A stretch of 64,000 bases of DNA, from contig JARWMV010000235.1 of assembly GCA_030998015.1 (NCBI GenBank), forward strand, positions 1,612,001 to 1,676,000. Direction: 5' to 3'. Shown here piece after piece: positions 57,462-64,000 of this stretch (positions are counted from its first letter, which is position 1; each line of letters starts with the position of its first letter). The position numbers and the translations under genes are program-made. Origin of the DNA: Ceratorhiza oryzae-sativae (Eukaryota; Basidiomycota; Agaricomycetes; Cantharellales; Ceratobasidiaceae). The notes beneath the pieces were generated by a model. That model had not been told where the DNA came from, did not search any database, and saw only the letters and a list, made by a program, of their open reading frames with translations.

Positions 57462-58768
57462 TGTTATGGATTACTAACATTTTCTATTATTTTAGTCTGC
57501 TCTGCCAACCTCAAGCGATGCCTCTGTAATTAAATTGTGAAATACTCGAATTTGTATGCGCTCTGAATTGTACTATTTTCTGTTTCATTAAATAGTACAA
57601 ATTTTCCGCTCTCCAACGCATATTTTATTAAGTTTTTACAATAAGATCTCAGAGAGATACAGAGGTTGCGATATTTCCTCTTATCAGGAGATATTGATTA
57701 CAACATCGCACCGCTCATATCTCGGCAACCGCTTATGCTATCAAAGCGATCTTGTGCTCTATCGATAGCCAATCTTCAGCGGTATCTGCTGCCCGAAGAT
57801 CGTCGCGATCCACCGGATCCTCGCGCCGGAATGGCCCGAAGATCATTAGAATCTTACTGGACCATCAATCAAGATCTAATGACTCCAGTGAGTCAGGAGA
57901 GCTTCCCAAATTGATCCAGAAGCTTCTCTGACTCACTTTATGACTCACTGAGATGTAGCCTCCATTCATTACATGTATATACTATGATAATATGATCTAC
58001 AAGCCAATAGCAGGTCTCAGATGCATCAATGCCTTCGATCCACACCCTGTCTTTACTCTTTTATCCTATACTGGGCTAGGGTGTACCCCAAGTATAGCAG
58101 TACCCCCTTTTGATGATCGCACTGGCATGCATGTATCTATTTGGCTCTGGAATGCCCTCCTCAGGGTATAAAAGGACCTCCTCTGAGGCCCTTCCAGACC
58201 ACCTCCCTTCACTACTCAACCCAGACCGGTTATTGGTTTCTTTTCTCTTTCTATTTCTCTTGTCTGTGTGTGATTTCTTATATAACTAGTACTGAGGAAT
58301 AAAGTACCATATTAGTTATATACTGTCTGATTCATTGTATCTTATATACAGAGATATATAAGGATACGATATTGCCTGATTGAGCGTGACATTAAGTACC
58401 AGCTATTAGAGGAAATCTAAGTACCTGTAGCTGAGGAAGTACACGCATTAGGCAGCCCACCATCTATCCTATAAGCTATCGCTTAAGTCTAGTATTAAGA
58501 TTAGTATCAGTTAGTCCAAGCGACTAGGGCTGAACTACATTTAAGATATCTAAGGGAACCTGACCATAGTAGTCTTGCTCTTTATATTTATAAATTAGTC
58601 AGTTTACACTGTGAAAGATTAAGACTACCTTGAGTGTTACTTGATCGCATTGCAACTACTTTGAGCCTTCTTACTCTAGTCTAAGAAGTATTGAGTACAA
58701 TTAGTGTATACTAACATATCTACATTTGCTTAAGCTCTAGATATTCAAGTGTACCCTGACCCGTAACA
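57462..58768 (+). mobile_element. solo LTR, family C, nested in the gypsy leader
   Basis: 1,307 bases from TGTTATGGATT to CCCGTAACA, with inverted ends TGTTA/TAACA and an exact CTCAA target duplication (57457-57461 and 58769-58773). It carries a promoter-like GGGTATAAAAGGACC at about 58160 and AATAAA at about 58299, so it is in plus orientation, opposite to its host element. CpG dinucleotides are much more frequent in its left half than in the surrounding gypsy DNA, as expected for the youngest insertion. The 82-residue frame inside it is not a gene. Its superfamily cannot be told without internal domains. Confidence 0.9.
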
Positions 58769-58803
58769 CTCAATCCTGAGTGATAAGGAAGAACTTGACC
58801 TAA

Positions 58804-59319
58804 TGTCAGAGCTACAACCTGAGAGATAATGTCAAACACCTAAGTGGTGATGACCAGCCTATGGGCAGTGATGCCAGAGGCTGTACTGACAACATCTAAG
58901 GTAGGACATGCAGTGAGGGTGCGATAAGATGCAGGGAGGCAGAAGTATGTGCACTTGTCCTTAAGAGGACTGGGCAGGGACTATGGACTAAGAGTCCCAC
59001 AGGTAGTAGAGGGGATACAACAGGAGGTTGAGTTCTGGGGCTTAAGGCTCTCAGACTCTCCCTTATATATTCATATGATGAGCTATATCAAATACACATA
59101 TGGTGTGAGACGACTATCATACAATGTAAGAATGGTGCCACATAATGGAATATCCCAGAAGGTACAAACAGAGCATAAACAACAACAAGGTCACATGATT
59201 GTAAGTAATTCTATGCATATATCTGATTAAATGGGACTTGTCCAAAAATGTGAGAAAGAGAGATGTATAAAATATAGGAAATTCATAATAAAATGTGTGT
59301 CATGGTCTAGGCCATGACA
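58804..59319 (-). repeat. gypsy LTR (upstream, 5' LTR in element sense)
   Basis: 516 bases, TGTCAGAGCT to GGCCATGACA on the plus strand, followed by the CTTGT target duplication. It would hold the promoter of the minus-oriented element. Confidence 0.92.
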
Positions 59320-59898
59320 CTTGTGGCTTGACACCATATGCACTTATGTGCTTGTGGCTGATGGACACCTGTCACTGAGTAAGCAACTGTGGACAGTGGC
59401 TAAGTCAGATGCTTAGTGCTGGGGCTTGCAACATGGTCTTGACTCAAGACCCTTCTAGCTGTTACTTAAGCTAATAATTCAGCTAGGGACTGTTCTTCAC
59501 ACTGGATGCTTTTAGAGGGGAATTGACAAGGTAGAGCAAGCTAGGGTAGACCAGCTTGCTCTCCTTGCTTTTATACTATTCTAACCAAGGGAGTGACTAA
59601 GCATACATGTAGGATGAGTAAGAATGAATGGCAGTGATCAGTCAGCCAGTTACTAATAATAGTACACCCATCAGTCAGCAAGTAACTAATAATAGTAGCA
59701 TGAGTAAGGTGAATGGCAGTGATCAGTAAGCAAGCAACTAATAATAGGCCAAGGCCCAGTAAGCAGGTGGAGGTGCTTACTCATGAAAGGAAAGTGGTCA
59801 AGCCACAAGATGAAAAGGTAAACAAAGGGGAAAATGATGGTTAGCAACAAGACCTTTGATTGTGGCTCATTACAGGTTTGCACTGCCTCAGTAGGTGT

Positions 59899-60834
59899 TA
59901 AATATACGCGTTTGTGAAGGTTGTGTAGGGAGGTACGTAAGCACTAGTACGACTGAATGGTCTAAGGCCATTATCAACAAGTATACGTAACAATTAGCTG
60001 TAGTGGACAAGTTAATGTTACTACGGAAGGGAGTTCGTTATCCTGGTATTACAGTACATGACGTAAGGTATGGTATGTCTATATATCCTGTTACCAAGAG
60101 ACGTTACGAAGGTCCATCTGTCGTATAACCCTATGAAGGACTGAGAGCAGGAGTATCCCTGAAGCACTCAAAGTCTTCGATATGTCTTCTTGCCTCTGAA
60201 GCATGCTATTGCCTAGTGCTACCTGGTCTTGGTTGGGACTTACACTGGCCTAGTGACGCTTGAGGGGCGACAGTCAAAGTACAGTTGCTTATTGGGGTAT
60301 GTGCTACAAGTGTCTACTTGTGAAGGTTAATGACGGAGCAGAGCTCAACGTACATGCACTGGAGCGGAGCTTGATACAGTGTCACAGGAGCAGAGCTCGA
60401 TACTGTGAAGTCTCTTGAGTAGGCCTTGAGGCACACACTGAAGGTAGTAAGATATTGATTGTAGTAAAAGTGAGGTGCCCTCTGAGAGCCTCAGAGGGGT
60501 TTCTTATATACACACAGAACAAGGCAGTACAACAAGGCTATGTTGCACAGCTATCCAGTGCAGACACAGCTATGCTATGCTGTGAGCACAGGAATGCAGT
60601 ACGGCTAGCACAGGAATGCAGTACATCAACATAGCAAGGCTGTACATCGACACAGGATGGCAGTGCAGAGGCAGTACAGGCAGTGCAAGGCAGTACAAGC
60701 AGTGCGATACTACATATATAGGACAGCCACATTCTATAAATAGAGAAAAGAGAATATATGAGCCCATGGTATGACATGCAGTCACATGACACTTTAGTAT
60801 ACTTGTTTATAAGCACCGAGCAGCTACGCTAACA
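59899..60834 (-). mobile_element. LTR-like segment with minus-strand TATA box
   Basis: The segment begins TGTTAAATATACG and ends CTACGCTAACA, so it has TGTTA/TAACA ends. On the minus strand TATATAAG (60503-60510) is followed by a GC-richer CCTCTGAGGCTCTCAGAGG hairpin, like the leader of an LTR promoter. The part from 60335 to 60720 is full of short degenerate repeats (GGAGCAGAGCTCGATAC; GGCAGTACA). No polypurine tract touches either end and no target duplication is seen, so the boundaries are provisional. It could be one LTR of an element reaching beyond the window. Confidence 0.35.
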
Positions 60835-61348
60835 CATGTGAACCAGCACACTCTACATAGTTATCACATAGCCCTCCCAGCGTAGACGTGTGGGGCTGCC
60901 TATAGGTCCAAGGCAGAGAGTAGGCTTCCTCCCAAGGGTGTTCCAGGCCCAGACGAGTATAGATGATAATGCAAGTCTTGGTAGTCTTGATATGCGCATT
61001 ACTAGTCCAGTCATGTGGCTTGCCTGGTAATGGACGAATGCATTCTGGCAGTGCAGAGATGGCGGATGGCTCTGGAGGTGGTCTGACAACAATTGGTTCT
61101 TGATCAAATGGAGTATAGACTGGGGGAGGCCTAGGCGGAGATAGTGGACGGATAGGCGCAGGTGCGGCGACATCCAGAGCAAAGACGGGTAAAGCTCGAT
61201 GTTCCTGCCTGCAATAGGTGTGATGAAGGCAGAGACAATTGACCAAACACAGGAGTATGAGCAGGCCAAAAATACAGCCAAGGACAATGCCCACAATAGC
61301 CTTGGGGGTAGCCCAGCACCATTGGTAAGGGTAACAATGAGCAATCAT
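60824..61348 (-). CDS. intronless single-pass membrane protein with PPxY motif
   Basis: 174 residues. A short N-terminus (MIAHCYPYQWCWATPKA) precedes one strong transmembrane segment (IVGIVLGCIFGLLILLCLV) and a Cys-rich juxtamembrane stretch (CLCLHHTYC). Then comes a Pro-rich region with SPPRPPPVYTPF, which includes PPVY, a WW-domain ligand of the PPxY type, and VVRPPPEP. The C-terminal third is mixed, with several Trp and Tyr. The stop is TAG at 60824-60826. A minus-strand TATATA lies about 55 bases upstream of the ATG, and the start context (CACAATCATG) resembles that of the 63694 ORF. No family recognised. It could be an extra, envelope-like ORF of a transposon or one gene of an unknown mobile cassette. 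Confidence 0.5.
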   Translation of the reverse strand: MIAHCYPYQWCWATPKAIVGIVLGCIFGLLILLCLVNCLCLHHTYCRQEHRALPVFALDVAAPAPIRPLSPPRPPPVYTPFDQEPIVVRPPPEPSAISALPECIRPLPGKPHDWTSNAHIKTTKTCIIIYTRLGLEHPWEEAYSLPWTYRQPHTSTLGGLCDNYVECAGSHVLA

Positions 61349-61567
61349 GATTGTGAAAGTTTGCGAGTAGGATGATGCTCTGGTGTTATGGCTGCTGGTT
61401 TATATAGTTTTTGTTGGCAGTGTAAAGCAGTGCAGCTGGTGGTTGGTTGGAGTGGAACATTCCGATGAGTATGAATTTACAAAATCCTAACATTCCGGTA
61501 CATAGGTTTCAGACTCCTCTATCCTTCTATGCTCCGCGCGGCTATGCGCCAGGTATTCTCCAAAGGC

Positions 61568-62335
61568 TCAGCTGGAGTCTACTCCTTGTATGCAATCCTC
61601 TGGTGACCACATCCACCATATGTTCGACTCATCCTCTGTCCAGACTTCTTGAAAAGCCTTTTCTGCATCATCATCAAACCCAACCCAAGCATCTGCTTGT
61701 TCCTGCATGGACAGCTCCGCAAATTGCGAGAGATCTGCATGTCCCCAACCATTGTTCCCATCATCAGGAGCCTCCCAACTATCAAGCAGAGTGGAGGTAC
61801 TACCCCAGCTTTTGAGCAGCTCCTCGACCAATGAAGTTCCTTCAACGTTTTCATCACTCCAGCAATCTTGTCCTAGATTGCTCCAATCTTCTCCCTCAGT
61901 CTTGTGATACTCCACGGTTCTTCCGAGTATTGGAATTCTCAGGAAGTACACTGGTTGAGGTTCTTCAAGGGTGTCCCTCTGTTGATGGAGAACCTTTTGG
62001 AGTCTGGCCTGGCGGATGGCGGAGTCTAGCCATGGATCAGGGGTACTGGAGCGAGGTGGAGCCTCCAAGTATGCAGGATCGACATCTCTGAATTGATAGA
62101 GATTGTTGGAGGCAGCAGCTGGTTCATACAGCTGGTGGAAACAGTGCCATTCAGTGGCAGGTGGTCCAACCATGTGATAGCCAGCGGGGAGTGGGCGAGT
62201 GTGGGAGTATTCGTTGTCTGGACGAGGGAAGTAGATCATGTGTTGGTTGGTGGCAGCCACGTTGGCGTGAACGGCGTCAACAGAAGTATGGGCCATTGCA
62301 AAAGTATGAGAATGAGATTTGTAAAGATAAAGCAT
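61568..62335 (-). CDS. intronless acidic Trp-rich protein, unknown
   Basis: 255 residues from Met at 62335, or 242 from MAHTSVDAVHANVAATNQ at 62296. Features: a Tyr/His/Pro-rich N-terminal half (PRPDNEYSHTRPLPAGYHMV), a central basic helix (DSAIRQARLQKVLHQQRD), and a strongly acidic, Trp-rich C-terminus (LLDSWEAPDDGNNGWG; DESNIWWMWSPEDC). No signal peptide and no membrane segment. A TATAAG box lies about 55 bases upstream of the 62335 Met. After the TGA at 61568-61570 the same frame stays open for about 23 more codons, so that stop may be secondary. I recognise no family. The acidic-aromatic tail resembles activation domains in composition only. Confidence 0.5.
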   Translation of the reverse strand: MLYLYKSHSHTFAMAHTSVDAVHANVAATNQHMIYFPRPDNEYSHTRPLPAGYHMVGPPATEWHCFHQLYEPAAASNNLYQFRDVDPAYLEAPPRSSTPDPWLDSAIRQARLQKVLHQQRDTLEEPQPVYFLRIPILGRTVEYHKTEGEDWSNLGQDCWSDENVEGTSLVEELLKSWGSTSTLLDSWEAPDDGNNGWGHADLSQFAELSMQEQADAWVGFDDDAEKAFQEVWTEDESNIWWMWSPEDCIQGVDSS

Positions 62336-62452
62336 AGGAGCAAGTACAATGAAGTAACTTCAAAGCTACAGACTGATGCGCAAAGATCTTATACAAATCT
62401 TGTTTGGGATAAACAAGAGACAAATAGATGACATCATCAAAACAAAGTACAT

Positions 62453-63694
62453 TTAATAGATCTCAAAATCAGGGCCAATGACGTCTTCGTAGTACTTCAT
62501 CAGATAAGGGTAAACATCATCATGGAAGTTGCGAACATAAGAGACAAATTCAAATTCAGGTACATCACCCCCTTCAGGCTGGAACCAATCCCAAAGATCC
62601 TTGAGGAAGTTCACATTCTTCTCAGTCTCACTGGGTTCAACAGAAGGGCCAGGATCAGAGAGAGTGGATCGCTGAGCTTCCGAGTGGATGGAGAGTGGGG
62701 CTGGAGATGAGGCAGCAGATCAGATAGGGATGTTTGCTGATACTGTATTGAGGATGTTTCCACCATTAGCAGCCCAGTCTTCCCAATTAAAGATGATGGT
62801 AGGAGATTTGGGAGCTGGTGGTGGAGCCAGGGCCTCAATGATGATATCCTCCATATCAGGGATAATAGGAAGTGGCATAGGGCTAGAGTCTGGAGCAGTG
62901 GTCGGAGTTTTGAGACCTTCCAGCCAAAGACTAATGCTAAATAAATTATCCGAGGGAGGTTCGGCAGAATTGACCATATCATCCAAACTAGCAACAGTAG
63001 GAGGTGGAGCTAGAGCAGCATCAACATCTAGGGTAGGCACATCTGTCTGAGGAGGGGTAACGATGACAGCAGAGGAAGATTTGCTTGACGTGTCATAACC
63101 ATCCTCAAGACTATTGCGAGCCAGGAGCACTTCCTCATGGATAGCAAGCATCTGGAGCCATTTGGTCATGACAAGGCACCAGTGCTGGGTGGAGTAGACA
63201 AAGTCCTGGGCATGGCGGACAGATGCATACGGCTTAGAGTAATTGTTGAAATGGGTGACATCATACTTGGGGAAGAAGGGTTGATAGCTGTATTCGTCAA
63301 GGCCTCTAAAGACATCTGGTCGATCAAAGGGGCTGTCAGGATTGGCATGTATTTTCATCCAGTTAGCCTTCTTGACAATGGTGGCAGCTGTCTGATAACA
63401 AGCCTGGACTTCATCAGCAAGAGCGCATCCGGCAGTGCTGGTAAGGAGGAATTGCTCCATGCCATCAACGGTTCTAGAGATGATGTCATAGCCTAGCTCA
63501 AAGTGACGATGGAGAACAGAATTGTCGACGCTAAAAGTGGAAGGGAAGAGGCAATGGAAGGATGGGCCACGAGACATATATAAGGTGTGATAGAATCTCA
63601 TGCCACAATAGGCTTCATAGACAGAATAGTCTGTGACCTGCTGTTGCAAGAGGGAGAAGAAGTACTGGGTCTCAGAATCAACACAGAGAGACAT
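62453..63694 (-). CDS. intronless unknown protein, 413-codon frame broken by one TGA
   Basis: The frame starts MSLCVDSETQYFFSLLQQQV and runs 324 residues to TGA at 62720-62722, then continues open for another 88 codons to TAA at 62453-62455. The extension keeps the style of the protein (NFLKDLWDWFQPEGGDVPEF; YLMKYYEDVIGPDFEIY), so the TGA is probably a CGA-to-TGA change or a readthrough codon. The N-terminal 200 residues look globular, rich in Tyr, Phe and His (FFPKYDVTHFNNYSKPYASV; STQHWCLVMTKWLQMLAIHE). The middle is Pro/Ser/Asp-rich and disordered. No known motif. The ATG context (CCAATCATG) is like that of the membrane-protein ORF. The upstream DNA is a degenerate repeat. Confidence 0.5.
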
Positions 63695-63734
63695 GATTGG
63701 ATATGTAGTAGTAATGATAGAACTGATTGTTGGT

Positions 63735-63960
63735 GCTGAATCGACAACCAGAGGTCAGTTCTTTTGTACTACAGTGGGGCTGCGCAGTTGGAGCAGGGCA
63801 GTGAAGATCTGTGCAAGAGAGTTCTTGGGGCAGCACATGAAGGCGATGGGGCTACATGAGAATTGTGATGGGGGCAGCGCGAGAACAACCATGAGGCTGT
63901 GCGAGAGTATCTGATGCAGAGCCTTGTTGAGGCAGCACAAGAACAGAGTGGTGCATGGAG
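63735..63960. repeat. degenerate short tandem repeats
   Basis: Five or six imperfect units of about 22-35 bases built on GGGGCAGCACATGAAGGCG, such as GGGGGCAGCGCGAGAAC, GAGGCTGTGCGAGAG and GAGGCAGCACAAGAAC. They lie upstream of the 413-codon ORF and resemble the repeats at 60540-60715. The window ends shortly after. Confidence 0.5.
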
Positions 63961-64000
63961 TGAGCCTAGACCAGTGTTATCAACCAAATAGGATAATGTG

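Larger units (their letters stand above)
51755..59319 (-). mobile_element. full-length Ty3/gypsy chromovirus-type LTR retrotransposon
   Basis: 7,565 bases, minus orientation, bounded by two 516-base LTRs (51755-52270 and 58804-59319; TGTCA...TGACA) and by the target duplication CTTGT (51750-51754 and 59320-59324). A polypurine tract (GGGGGGGAAG in element sense, 52271-52280) abuts the downstream LTR. Gag, protease, reverse transcriptase, RNase H, integrase and a C-terminal chromodomain follow in gypsy order. Several in-frame stops and a frameshift make it non-autonomous now. The LTRs differ at about 22 of 516 positions by my count, nearly all transitions. Another LTR interrupts its leader at 57462-58768. 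Confidence 0.93.
51617..59874 (+). mobile_element. solo LTR, family B, copy 2, split by a gypsy element
   Basis: The left part, 51617-51754, runs from TGTCACAACC to CTTGT. The right part, 59320-59874, resumes CTTGTGGCTTGACACC and ends GGCTCATTACA. Taking out the insertion restores the order seen in copy 1 at 13473-14151. The outer flanks are GGTTT at 51612-51616 and 59875-59879, an exact target duplication. The restored length is about 688 bases. No coding domains of its own. Confidence 0.9.

Noticed and set aside
57666..57914. 82-residue ORF in the gypsy leader
   Set aside because: It lies wholly within the family C solo LTR, which is regulatory sequence.
1..64000. CRISPR arrays, bacterial operons, riboswitches
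   Set aside because: No regularly spaced direct repeats. Gene structure is eukaryotic throughout.

Overview
The window comes from a filamentous basidiomycete genome. Inference: the mixture of intron-dense genes, GH128-type glucanases, expanded kinase-like families and CpG-depleted transposon islands best fits an Agaricomycete of the Rhizoctonia/Ceratobasidium type, but no marker fixes the species. Host genes carry many introns of about 45-60 bases. At least two introns use GC-AG instead of GT-AG.

Layout. 1-8 kb is mostly decayed DNA: a kinase relic near 1.4 kb and a badly decayed copy (4.5-6.9 kb) of the MLKL-like pseudokinase family found intact further on, split by a small terminal-inverted-repeat element. 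8.1-11.3 kb holds an apparently active protein kinase and an unrecognised gene. 11.86-15.24 kb is the first transposon island: an almost perfect 1.6-kb palindrome, a solo LTR, and a second solo LTR with a clean 5-base target duplication. 15.8-21.7 kb holds two tandem genes that join an MLKL/HeLo-like helical region, a coiled coil and a kinase fold lacking the catalytic residues. 24-51 kb is an ordinary gene block: serine carboxypeptidase, a coiled-coil protein, an unknown protein, a calmodulin-like protein, TRAPPC11, a GH128 glucanase, histidinol phosphatase, a membrane J-protein, GEP4-type PGP phosphatase, a 2OG-oxygenase-like protein, a decayed inverted GH128 duplicate, and a mitochondrial-type ABC half-transporter.

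51.6-59.9 kb is the second transposon island, and its history can be read from target duplications. A solo LTR (duplication GGTTT) was split by a 7.6-kb Ty3/gypsy chromovirus-type element (duplication CTTGT), whose leader was split by a third, solo LTR (duplication CTCAA). Gypsy decay is dominated by CpG-type transitions, including five in-frame TGA codons. 59.9-64 kb contains an LTR-like segment and three consecutive intronless minus-strand ORFs that I do not recognise: a single-pass membrane protein with a PPxY motif, an acidic Trp-rich protein, and a 413-codon ORF broken by one TGA. This cassette and the MLKL-like pseudokinase cluster are the best candidates for undescribed biology here.

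Functional links. GEP4 and the ABC transporter point to mitochondria, and TRAPPC11 to vesicle traffic. The pseudokinases plausibly belong to a cell-death or immunity-like repertoire, but nothing in the sequence shows an operon-like functional unit outside the transposon islands. All exon boundaries are my own reading of splice signals and were not tested against transcripts.
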